Shown: positions 29,294 to 38,810 of the stretch, piece after piece
How positions within the stretch are numbered: the first letter of the stretch is position 1
Layout: each line of letters opens with the position of its first letter
Assembly (NCBI GenBank): GCA_025201365.1
Contig: JAIXMF010000108.1
Coordinates: forward strand, 1-38,810
Length of the DNA: 38,810 nucleotides
From: Syncephalis plumigaleata
Taxonomy: Eukaryota > Zoopagomycota > Zoopagomycetes > Zoopagales > Piptocephalidaceae
Reading direction: 5' to 3'
The notes under the pieces: generated by a model
Database searches by the model: none
Told to the model about the DNA's origin: nothing
What the model saw: the letters and a program-made list of their open reading frames with translations, nothing else
Translations under genes and position numbers: made by a program

Positions 29294-31859
29294 ATGAGTA
29301 AACCAGTTAGACGAAGTAGAGTAGGTTAATACGCCTAGAATCTATCATATCCTCCTTAATATATAACCATCGATCCTTTTTCCTTTTCAAATTAGAGCGA
29401 CACGCTAAGAGTTAAAACCAATCGAGCTGAAGGGACAGGCGCTACGGCATTTGAACAGAATTCCCCTTACCTTGAAGATGTTCAGTCGTCGTCCGATCTA
29501 TTTCTGCAGAATCTAGCCACTAGCACTGCCAATCAAGAGGAGAATATATTTGCGGAACAACCACCGTCATTTGGTGTACTTACCACCATGCATGACGATA
29601 TGTCGAATCCCATAATGGCGGGCGACGACAACATTGATATGGATGATATCAAGGCGCGAGTTGATGGCATGTTGGACGGACTTCCCTTCTCGCATATGGT
29701 TCGAAAGAATTCTGCCGGTTCGGATGATTTTAGTGAAGCAGGCGACAGAGCAGTCATCCTCGTAAGTGTATTCAATAACAACGGCTATTGCTAGTAGCCT
29801 ATTAACCTGGAATGACTCCATTCTAGCCGGGTGCCCTGGATGATATACTCGATCTTAAGGAACTGGACAAGATAGGAGAGAAGAATAGTAATCGAGATGA
29901 TCCGCTCAGTGGTGGTGCATTAGGATCTAAGCACAAATCGTCATTATCGGCCGATCTACTAAAACGAGTCAGTGCACTTCGTAATGCAGTGAGTAGAATC
30001 GTACTCGTTATAAATGGGCAATTCCATTAACTACTCGTTATATTCTTCATCTAGCCTAAAGCTATAGTAGATGCTAGGAAGGAGGCGATCGCGCTATTCG
30101 ACAGTCCTAGCAGTGATGCCGATAAATCCGATACATTAAAGGTATGTTATTAGGTAACGGTAAATGCAAAATGGTTAGCCGGTTTGTTTTCACGGTCTAA
30201 CGATTGCTGTTATTTGTATTTGTCAATGCATACATGTATATTATAGTCGGCTTTTGCTTTACTGACCAGTGAGCCAAAAAGTACCAGTAAGAATCTATCG
30301 GACATGCATCAGAATCCCAGTTTTGGCGATGAAGGTCCCAGTGGACTATTAGAGCCACCCGACTTTGACGCATCCATAGTGCAAGGTGTACGTGTTTAGT
30401 CATTATTAGTTAGTAGTAGTTAATAGTAATTAGTAGTAGATTTGTAATTATGTATTCATACTAGTACTACTACATATTTATACCATTAATCATTTATTCA
30501 CTACCATTATTTCTACATTTAGTCGGATGTTTCGGGTAGTTTTCAGATGCACGGCCATATATACGATATTTCTTCGCTTAGTGATGCAAATGGACGAGAT
30601 AGTGCCGCTCCTTCGGGAGATGTATTAACTGATGAGGATGTACATCGGTAAGTATATATATATATATACGTACATATATCCGTTAATGGAATACTAAACA
30701 CTGTATTAGTTTACTACATTCGGGCAATAGTAAAGAAACTAGAATATTCTCAGAACTACGAAGAATGATAGAGAATGTTGACGAGTCCAATGTAAGTAGG
30801 GAAATGGGCTACAGTAATATCATATGCCACTTGACTAAACATTTGGCGAATAGAAAGAAATGCTTAGACTACGTGAACAATTCACGGAACGACAAAGAAT
30901 GGAGGAATTTATGGAGAAAAAACTTACTTCCGTCGAGTTAAAAGCAGCCGATCTACGATTTACTGTAATGAAAGAAAACGAGGTTAGCTACAATGATTGC
31001 AATGGTTAATGTGCATACCATATAAGCTAATTCATTATTTATTCATCTACCTAGTCTCTACCGTATAGTCGTCGGGCAGGTTACAACGACCGACCAGCTC
31101 GGTGTAGTAACACGCCAGCAATTGGATTGACACCATCGCATTCTGACTCGAAAAATCTACCACCCTCGCGTCAGTTACCACCGTGGCGTCCATCAATGCC
31201 ATCGCTTCCTCCCTCGCCACCACCCGGTGAACAGGTGAACACGGATGCTAAGCCATTACGTAGTCGAACTAGATCGGCCAGTCTTCCGTTGACGTCGAGC
31301 CAATCGGATCAGCCGGACAATCAGCCACCCATAGAGGTAAATGAGAGGAGAGCATCGATACTGCCCAATATGTCCATGTTGGTACAACGTATTCCGGGAT
31401 GGTTTGCAGGTACAAAGTACGCGCCACCTACGGCAACCGTGATTGCAGGGCAACGACGTCAATGGAGTGAATTCTACGCAATGGGCATGAATTGGCTACG
31501 TCCATTTATTATAGAAATTACGCCCGATAATGATGACAGCGTAGAAGGGACATCGGTATTAAGGCGTAGTCATCAGGGACAAGTATGGCTAGTGCGTGCT
31601 CTCACCTCTACTTATGGATCGATTGCACTGTTATTAGTATTGCTATTAGAGCTATGGCTACTTACGAGTTCAATGTAAGTGATCATGAATAACTCGTTTG
31701 TTTGTTTGTTTGTTTTCAATCATTACTAATGCAATATCAATTTACTATAGTCATCAAATAGGACTACGAGCTATTGCATTGGATCCTGTACATAGCGAGG
31801 AGCATGAACAACAATTCTACGGTGGTGGTAGTTATCATGATTCACTACTGCCTACTTAG
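29294..31859 (+). CDS. Unrecognised tail-anchored coiled-coil protein, 615 aa
   Basis: I do not recognise this family. Ten exons in phase: 29294-29320, 29396-29761, 29827-29988, 30055-30141, 30247-30387, 30523-30647, 30710-30791, 30854-30982, 31055-31674, 31751-31859. The first ~330 residues are acidic and Ser-rich. A coiled coil (~300-360; REQFTERQRMEEFMEKKL) follows, then a Pro/Ser-rich stretch (LPPWRPSMPSLPPSPPPGE) and a more ordered region (RIPGWFAGTKYAPPTATV). One hydrophobic segment near the end (GSIALLLVLLLELWLL) leaves ~40 residues after it. This suggests anchoring in an ER, mitochondrial or nuclear membrane with the bulk cytosolic. Exon 1 codes only nine residues; its GTAGGT donor is the least certain junction. 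Confidence 0.7.
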
Positions 31860-32158
31860 CATTTTACAAATATCTGAATTGACATGCCTCTATGAATATT
31901 TCCATCCTTGTAGTTCTGTAGCTTTAGCGTAGTATTAGACGATATGCACACATTAATAAATACATTATAGTTCTAAGTCAGTGATATGCGTAGAATACAT
32001 TGGAATGATCGATCAGTCAATCATCTGATAGATATGATGCATCATCTTGTATTGTAGAGTAAATCAAAACAAGCATATTTCTCTCTTATTTGCTTTCAAT
32101 GTATAATATGCATATGCAATGAATGATATATTGTTTTATAGTAGATATACGCATCGAA

Positions 32159-33463
32159 TTAATCTGCAGTTGCACTTAGTTCCTTGGTCATACGTAGTAA
32201 CGATTCAATCTCCTGTGGTGTGGCCAAACCATGTGCATACCATCGAATACGCTGATTCGAATCTACGAGGAATACCCAGCCTAGATATGCATTGGTGATA
32301 CCGATACGCTCTCGAATAGATTCAATATTGCCATAGTGAATGATGTAATTTTGCTGTATAACCTATAATTAACAATGTCGTCTCGCTAAATGGCTCAACT
32401 TACATGTCGTTCCACGGGTAAATGACGACGAATATACGGTGTACTAAACCAAAGCAACGGTATTTTCAAATAGTTCTCCTGCACATTAAACTAAATACAA
32501 ATTGGTAAGGGAACTAGTAGCACTTTTACATTGTTCTTTCTATCCATGTTCGTTTAACTACTTGCCTCCACTAATTGGATTTTCTTATCGTTAAAACCAA
32601 ATTGTTTAGTAAATGGCTCTATGAAACTGTTAACATGTCGCTAACAATATAATTAAGTAATTAATCATTGTTATTGCTATCATTGTTATTGTTACTGCTT
32701 ACCTCGCCAAACTGGGCAAAGCACATTGATACAAGGGAGACATGGCCTTTCAACACGTTGACACTATGCGTCTTCTCTCCCGTAAGTGTAGTTCCCGAGA
32801 TATTAGGCATATAAATGGCACGCTAATCACATTATAATCATTGGTATAATGTCATACGATACAATACAATACTACACGTACCCGAGCGTTATTCAATGTC
32901 GATTTGGCCTCCCAGCGCTTCTCTCCTTTGACGCGTAAATCTTAATTATGCACATTAGTTTACTTATCCATCGTGCTATCCTTACTAATCCACTAGCAAT
33001 AGTGAAGCTTACCGTGTAAATCATCCCAGTATGATTTTCTCATATCCTTTGATCTAATAGAAATATAAATGTCGTTAATTCGTAGATCTAGTGATTGGTT
33101 CATGCAAAACTACCGCCTCATTATTACTATCACGTACAATTTACTACGACGCTCGATATGTTTATCATAGTCGACGGCATTCTTCAACTTTTGCTCGTAT
33201 CGTTCACGAAAAGTACGATTATCAATGGTAGGTGGCTGATTATCCGTAGTATCGTCCTCTTCATTTCTCGGAATCTCCTCGGATATAGTCGATTTTGTCG
33301 TGTCATTCTTTGGTTGCGTAGTCGATTTAATGGGTGTTGACGTTGTCGTTTGTTTACTCGAGTAATTAGCGACAGCAATTCTTGACGGTAAAGCTCGAAC
33401 AGATCTGCCCGCCAATAACTGTACTTGTAAAGTACGACACGATGACAGGAGTGGTCGATGCAT
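32159..33463 (-). CDS. ATP10: Mitochondrial ATP synthase assembly factor ATP10
   Basis: Inner-membrane assembly factor for the Fo sector (Atp6) of ATP synthase, 311 aa. Seven exons: 33463-33114, 33053-33013, 32940-32882, 32822-32703, 32640-32566, 32490-32404, 32362-32159. The Arg/Ser-rich N-terminus (MHRPLLSSCRTLQVQLLAGR) looks like a mitochondrial targeting peptide. Family blocks: SYWDDLHDLRVKGEKRWEA, ARAIYMPNISGTTL, HVNSFIEPFTKQFG, YLKIPLLWFSTPYIRRHLP and GWVFLVDSNQRIRWYAHG. Intron 5 (32565-32491) has a GC donor (GCAAGT), required by frame. The exon 1 donor (CG|GTAGTT at 33113) was chosen because it keeps the frame; a GTAAAT 31 bp earlier does not. Confidence 0.9.
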
Positions 33464-33866
33464 GTTGTTACAAGAAGGGAAAAAGAACAATAAAAACACG
33501 TTGATACGCGAAGAGCAATGGTAACACATCAGTTTCAATAATGTCAAATGTTTACTACCATTTTGCTATTTAATAATTACATGACCTTTCTAACCAGTTG
33601 GCATTGTTAGCCTTTAACTTTTGCTCTTATTAATAATAATGTTGCATAGTAAGTAGCAACATTGTCAATAAATCTATTAATTATTCCATTACAAAATTCT
33701 ACACATTTATTAATAAAGGGTCTATCTAATTAATAAAGTGTTAACAAGTTTATTGATAAGAGCAAAAGTTCGACCCTAACAATGCCAAATGGTTGGAAAG
33801 GCTCTGTAGTATTGCAATAATACGAAAGCTTTGTAAAAAAAGACTTGCTTTAATTATAAGAACTAT
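33464..33866. other. Spacer between ATP10 and MRI1 with an inverted repeat
   Basis: 403 bp, very AT-rich. Most of it is taken up by the two repeat arms at 33585-33636 and 33750-33800 and the TTATTAATAAA-type sequence between them. No gene seen. Confidence 0.55.
33585..33800. repeat. Imperfect inverted repeat (MITE-like), third arm copy at 35336-35395
   Basis: Arms of about 52 bp: 33585-33636 (GGCATTGTTAG, AACTTTTGCTCTTAT) and 33750-33800 read in reverse. They differ at about eight positions and enclose ~110 bp of AT-rich DNA. A third copy of the arm, in the orientation of the second, lies at 35336-35395. The second and third copies are direct repeats that bracket the MRI1 gene. Confidence 0.6.
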
Positions 33867-35106
33867 TCATTCATTAATGGATAGTTGTGACATGTCATAA
33901 TGTCCTTGTTCATCTGGCCACACTGTTCCCTGCTCGGTAATAATGCCTCGAATCAGTGTCGCGGGCGTTACATCGAAACCGGGATTCCACACGTTGATAC
34001 CCGGTGCTGCAACACGTACGGTGTGCAGTATCGGCTTGCCGTGCTCATTCACGGCTATCGATTGATCGGGCAGTAATGAAGCACCGCGTATATCGGTTAA
34101 CTCGCAGGCTGGTCGCTCCTCTATCTGGATAAAACTTCCATCCGCGAGTTTCCGATCAATCGAGGTTGTAGGTGCTGCCACAAAGAATGGTATCTTATGA
34201 TGCGACGCAAGCACAGCCAACTGATAAGTACCGATCTTGTTGGCGGTGTCACCGTTAGCTGCCACTCGATCAGCGCCAACTACTACGGCGTGAACTCGAC
34301 CCGCTTGCATGAGCGCGCCTACCATGGAGTCTCCAACTAGAGTGGCCGGTATTTCGTCGTGTACAAGCTCATAGGCAGTTAATCGAGCTCCCTGCGCGTA
34401 AGGACGGGTTTCCGTGCAGTAAGCATGCGACAACCGATTATCTTGATGCAATTGACGAATAACACCCAGAGCAGTGCCTAATCCTGCGGTAGCCAGTGCA
34501 CCCGTATTGCAATGCGTCAACACAGCAATTGGCGACGATGCACCATCCTTGTCGAGCATCGATGCACGACACGCTTGTAGTAGAGCTGTCGCTCCATGTA
34601 TACCAATCTGTCGATTATCCGCTAGATCATCGACCAACATCTTCTCTGCCCATGTTAAATAGGCCGCCACCGTGTCCTGTACATTATTCGTGGTTGCGGT
34701 CGTATTCGTGTCTCGCGTTAGCGTGTCGGCCGCTCGGAATAGATTGACAGCAGTGGGCCGTGAAGTGCGTAGATAGTCAAAAGATACTTGAACGAATTTT
34801 GCTACATCCATGGCTTGTTGCCATTCACCCGCTAGATATCGTCGTTGTAACTCGACAGCCACCGATAGTGCCGCTACAATAGCAATGGCAGGTGCACCCC
34901 TAACCTAATAGTCTATTAGTATTGTAGTCATTATATCCTGTTTAGTATTAGCAATGCCTTACTTTCATTTGTTTGATAGCAGCATAACCGTCGTTAACGC
35001 CATTAACTGTTTCATAGACGCTTTGATACGGCAATAATAGCTGATCTAGTATTTGTAGACCTTCATTGCGGTCATAACGAATGGCTTCAAGCGAACGACT
35101 AGTCAT
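33867..35106 (-). CDS. MRI1: S-methyl-5-thioribose-1-phosphate isomerase (methionine salvage)
   Basis: Converts methylthioribose-1-phosphate to methylthioribulose-1-phosphate in the methionine salvage pathway, 393 aa. Two exons: 35106-34963 ([20 protein letters not shown], then [13 protein letters not shown]) and 34904-33867, joined in phase 0 so that KQMK continues into [13 protein letters not shown], a signature of the family. Catalytic Cys in [10 protein letters not shown]; catalytic Asp in [20 protein letters not shown]; further conserved [16 protein letters not shown] and [12 protein letters not shown]. Length is close to yeast Mri1. The family is related to eIF2B alpha/beta/delta, but these motifs are those of the isomerase. 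Confidence 0.95.
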
Positions 35107-35355
35107 GGTTGACAATACAAACGGGAAAAAGAGAAAGAAACCGGTTGCGACGGATAGTATCGGAGTGGCATCAACGTTCAGGGAAAGCGATAACGTAATG
35201 ACCGCGAGATATCAGGTAGTAACGAGTCGGATCCAGTCAACGATAACCAGCTTCTCATTCGTGTAACAGTATACAATGTTATGAACATTCTCTAATCTTT
35301 ATTAATCACCATGTTAATTGGGCTATTCTTACTTATTTATTAATAGGAGCAAAAG

Positions 35356-36849
35356 TTAAATACTAACAATATTAGCTGATTGGAAGAACCCTGTAGTTTC
35401 ACAGAAAGAACGTGGAGTATGAAGCCAGACACCAAGCGTGTTGCTACCGCTACCTAGTGACTCTTCTATCCTTCGCACTGCTCGCTCGTTAGCTGTAATA
35501 GTAGTCGCGCCTAATGCATCACCTAGGCCAAATACCGCTCGTTGCAACGGGGTTAATCGACAGCTCAGGTTTAAAATGCGCTGACTTTGCGGGATAGGCT
35601 TAGCGGATTGATCTGAACAAACTGAAGGTTCCGTATCGGCGGATTTTACCATTGCTATATCAACAATATGAAGTTGACTTGAGCATGGTAATATTGGTAG
35701 GACGGTTGAATTAACGTTTGGACACATTAACCATTGTGGTAGATTCCGTTTAATCTTATCTACCCGCTGCTGTTCCGTTGGACCTGCTAAAAGTGATGCT
35801 ATCTCACAAAACTTATCCCAAACAGGCTTGGCTACCACTACTTTGAAGGAATTATCCCGAGTGTAGCTATTATGTGGTTGTTGTTGTTGTTGTTGTTGCT
35901 TACTTTGCTCGCAATGATAGTAGCCCAGTAGAATACGACGCAATTCCAGTAGGATATCTGGATATTGTATGGCTACTTGGACCTGCCGATCTAGTTCAAG
36001 TACTTTAACCGGTGATAATGCCTCCAATTGCTCCGTCGATAAGTGAGACATTTCCGAACACAATGCCACTAATGCTGTAGTGTCCAGATTGATCACTGAT
36101 GACCACGGGTAATGCGTCATGTCTCGCATACGCGATATGCACAGCGGCGATAATGAAGCTGATGACAGGATGGTTACGGGTAATGCGGTCACCTGAAGTC
36201 GAATACTCTCAGGCAGGGTATGACGTGTCCAGAGGGCAACTTGGGGTATTCTATACTGAGCAGGATGCAATCGAGCCGCTTGCAAGTAGCGACGCAACGT
36301 ATTCGATAATTGCTCTAATGCATTACAATGAATAAATGTCATATGAGTACCTCTTCATTAGCTACCTTCTTTGTAACTTGGTGTTTGTCGCGCGGTAACC
36401 TTGATCCATTGGGTTCCCCAGCCTGCCACGACATCAATAATAAGCGGTGAATCGCTTGATTCAGTCGGTACTTTATGGTTAATTAGAATGACACCAGGCT
36501 GCGAAAGAGCACATGCGGCCACTGCTTCAATGAATGGAATATTGGAACAGATTGTCAACGGGCATGTTGTCATAGTATCCGTATCGGTTTGAAGATTGAT
36601 GGCCTAATACTACGTATGAGTAGCAGCTAAGGTATCACTAGTCTATACTCTGCTTACCTTAGTTAAAATAGAGGTCTCAGCATCCAGTAAAGTCAACAGC
36701 TTGTTTAAACCTTGGCTCAAATTGGATTGCTCATTGGATATCCAATCGTGTGACGTAGGCCAAGCGGTATTCATGATCGTCAACCGTTCTTCCAGCTGTT
36801 GACGTATCACCCGGGCTCGTTCTACCAGCTCTTGGTATGCTTTAATCAT
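35356..36849 (-). CDS. DUF1308 / UPF0415 protein (C7orf25 homologue), 462 aa
   Basis: Conserved protein of unknown function. Exons: 36849-36658, 36603-36366, 36314-35356. The N-terminus is helical (YQELVERARVIRQQLEERL). The family block VVAGWGTQWIKVTARQ matches the VVxxGxxWVKxxAR motif of C7orf25, followed by YLQAARLHPAQYRIPQV (family: FLxASRxxPVxYxxP). A Gln run (CAA repeats) lies near 35880-35897. Between exons 2 and 3 two in-frame stops (TAA TGA) occur. A 51 bp GT-AG intron (36365-36315) removes them and restores similarity. The last residues (SANIVSI) and stop lie in a repeated sequence also found at 33750-33800, so the native end may have been changed. Confidence 0.8.
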
Positions 36850-36993
36850 TGATGTTAATCACGAAATGAGGTGGAAAAATACAAATATTTTTTAATAGAA
36901 TAAACTGCCATTCTATCCACTCACTTGAATTGTTATTGCTGTCGTCATTGTTTATGGGTTTCCTGCTTTCTTTTATTAGTGTCATCGAATACA

Positions 36994-37783
36994 ATGTCGT
37001 TGCATCAACGTAGTAATACAAGCACTTCATCGAATGGACAGACATCATCCATATTGAATGCGAATAAAGAAGTGGATAAACGTCATGATTATCGAGTATG
37101 GCAGCCACTGTCATTATCGATGTATATCGCCAACCTACTAATGGTAGGATTGATCGTGTCAATCTACGTTGTCCCTCATTCAATGGCACCATGGCCTATT
37201 AGTTTTATACAACGCTGCTTAGGCACATTTTACATAGGTGTACCATTTTGGATTCTATTGTTTTGCCATTTCACTGAAACGTATATCGCCACCATTATCT
37301 GTTGTCGTCGTGGCTACACATGGCCCACTACTATTGCGTGCATGGCAAGCACGATGCTATGCGGTGTCAATTGTTTATTGCCACTTGTAGGCGTGAGTAA
37401 CATGAAATACAAATGCATACACGTGTACTAACTACTACTCGATGGACTAGCGTTCTACACGACCGGAATACTTTAAACGATTGCCACTAGCGACGTATAT
37501 TGCATTCGTATTATTGGGCGTCGTCATTATCTATGCTTATTGCATACCTGTCATAGAACATCCACTGCCATTAGGCATTGTTACTTGCACCATAGGCGAG
37601 AATGGAGTGGTTGCTGCCTATTGGCTATACATTGGTTTGCATGCGAGTCAGATGCTGTTCAGCTTCGTCATATGTCGATACACGAGAGGCTATTCAATGA
37701 CCACGACATTGAAATGGTCTGTACAAACCGCGATAACAGGCATGTATAATATGCATCTTTTATTCCCTCGAGAATATGAATAA
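36994..37783 (+). CDS. Multi-pass membrane protein with two DUF4499-like halves, 243 aa
   Basis: Function unknown. Exons 36994-37392 and 37451-37783, phase 0. After a polar N-terminus (~45 residues) come about eight hydrophobic segments in two similar halves. Half one ends HFTETYIATIICCRRGYT followed by a helix and NCLLPL. Half two ends LHASQMLFSFVICRYTRGYS followed by a helix and NMHLLFP. The H-x-x-E/Q...C-R-x-x-G-x pattern followed by a W/Q-T-x-x-x-G helix resembles DUF4499 (TMEM254), which is a single such unit, so this looks like an internal duplication. It stands head to head with the DUF1308 gene, 144 bp apart. Confidence 0.65.
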
Positions 37784-37965
37784 ACATTAAACAATGCAGA
37801 GGTGTTGATATATATATATGTATAGCCGTGTCACTTCATTAACATGTAATGGTAGCAATAACAATTTACAGATCCATCATGCACACCATGTAACTATTCT
37901 TTATTATCATCATTCAATGAGCTAAGAAGGGAAACGAAAGAATATTCATGTCTAGCTATCGCAAT

Positions 37966-38133
37966 CTATGCTGCGTAACTCTTGTTATGCAACCAACGAT
38001 TAAACATGTCAAGTGAATTAGTCGGTTGATCGTACGGCGCCATATGGCCTGCCTTATAAATACGCAAGAAAGTAAGCGGGCCACTCTCGCGCGCCATACC
38101 TGCCTCTTCCCCATCGACAACCCAAGACTTGTC
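37966..38133 (-). CDS. Serine carboxypeptidase (S10), last exon only
   Basis: 55 codons plus stop, opening at an AG acceptor (ACCAAG at 38134-38139). It reads DKSWVVDGEEAGMARESGPL, then TFLRIYKAGHMAPYDQP and SLDMFNRWLHN. This is the C-terminal end of carboxypeptidase Y-type enzymes: the catalytic His is in AGHM, and the PxxSLxMxxRW ending is diagnostic. I could not find the preceding exon (with the catalytic Asp) in the 677 bp up to the window edge. Other introns here are 45-100 bp, so either a long intron is present or this is a stranded fragment. Confidence 0.7.
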   Translation of the reverse strand, partial: DKSWVVDGEEAGMARESGPLTFLRIYKAGHMAPYDQPTNSLDMFNRWLHNKSYAA

Positions 38134-38810
38134 CTTGGTAGAAAAAATATACGCGTATTAGATTTTCATGTATAAAACGTACGTTAGTATTTTTAGATTG
38201 ACAACTAAACATTTATTTGTGCTCTAGATTGTAGGAAAGTAGCAGCAATCGGTACATGATTGTGTACAGCCGGATATTAGCTATACTTTATTCATATTCC
38301 TATTTACTATTACCATCATTGTTATTATCGCTATAATTTTATGTCACACACAGTGTAGTGAACTTACATTAGTTATCGATTATGATGTAACCGTATTATT
38401 AACCATATGTTATAGGCGCGCTCTCTGTTACAACATCGCCAATAACAAGACTATACATGTCAATGATATTTACATAACATATTCATGGCCATGCTACTAC
38501 CATCAATGCAACAGTTGCTAATGCATGGAGCGTAATGATTGCTACCACTTTATTTCCATTGCTAAGAGTACTTGACCTCATTCTCTTCTTCATTGTTGCT
38601 CGTATTACCCGCATAGATAACGTATGGAAACAAGTAGAACTGCTGAAATGAAACAAAAAGCTTCCAAGAGATTGATGACATAGTTACAAGATGAATCTAT
38701 AAAGACAAGAAATCCACTAGTGATATTACTCGACGAGTACGCATGCATCTATTCTTTGTATTTACGATCCTGCCATAGCTAATATTCTTATTAGTATGTC
38801 TAGATTATTC
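38134..38810. other. Region upstream of the carboxypeptidase exon
   Basis: 677 bp, AT-rich, to the window edge. No frame with carboxypeptidase similarity was found, and no other gene. It is either a long intron or intergenic sequence. Confidence 0.45.

Noticed and set aside
35081-35266. 61-codon plus-strand frame at the 5' end of MRI1
   Set aside because: It overlaps the MRI1 first exon antisense and has no recognisable features.
36315-36365. A 15 bp intron (GTAGCTAATGAAGAG) that would remove the two in-frame stops in the DUF1308 gene
   Set aside because: A normal 51 bp intron from the same donor to the next AG also keeps the frame and gives better family similarity (SYKE joined to EQLSNTLRRYLQAAR).

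Overview
The window is nuclear DNA of a fungus, probably an early-diverging (zygomycete-grade) one. It is AT-rich, and its genes are cut by many 45-80 bp introns with GTAAGT/TAG borders. It carries fungus-typical proteins: a TOK-type outward-rectifying K+ channel, AA11-like lytic polysaccharide monooxygenases (LPMOs) with a CBM19 chitin-binding tail, and ATP10. It also keeps Gemin7, which many Dikarya lack, and a DIRS-type tyrosine-recombinase retrotransposon, a class common in Mucoromycota. Placement near Zoopagomycota/Mucoromycota is inference.

Layout. 1-1009 (-): 5' part of a TOK K+ channel. 1173-5374 (-): a DIRS element that looks complete, with inverted termini, an internal complementary region, and gag, RT/RNase H/methylase-like and tyrosine recombinase frames. 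5917-9080 (-): LPMO A, LPMO B (with CBM19) and a small I78-like protease inhibitor gene. 9308-17566: housekeeping genes CWC24 (+), a Fanzor/TnpB-like remnant (-), a SmgGDS-like armadillo protein (+), NOP10 (-) and AATF/BFR2 (+). 19169-22153 (+): LPMO C, a second I78-like copy and LPMO D. 22661-23032 (-): Gemin7. 23409-26109 (+): a DDT/WHIM/PHD chromatin-remodelling subunit. 27546-28481 (+): LPMO E. 29294-31859 (+): an unrecognised tail-anchored coiled-coil protein. 32159-36849 (-): ATP10, MRI1 (mtnA-type) and a DUF1308/C7orf25 homologue. 36994-37783 (+): a duplicated DUF4499-like membrane protein. 37966-38133 (-): the last exon of a serine carboxypeptidase.

The most notable signal is the LPMO array. 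Five paralogues are interleaved with housekeeping genes over 22 kb. They share a nearly constant catalytic domain but have unrelated C-terminal tails: none, Ser-rich plus CBM19, out-of-frame CBM19, Glu/Lys-rich, and Gly/Asp/Lys-rich. A region of about 2.2 kb holding the I78-like gene, a promoter and LPMO B is present again in inverted orientation at 19.6-21.9 kb. There its parts are reordered: the CBM19 tail is joined to a different catalytic domain (C), and the B-type catalytic domain carries a new tail (D). The switch points fall at the end of the catalytic domain, which suggests tail exchange by recombination or gene conversion. C and D both carry frame-breaking indels.

Exon structures were assembled by hand from splice sites, reading phase and protein similarity. 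Family names rest on recognised motifs, not on searches. No tRNA, rRNA or CRISPR array was seen.
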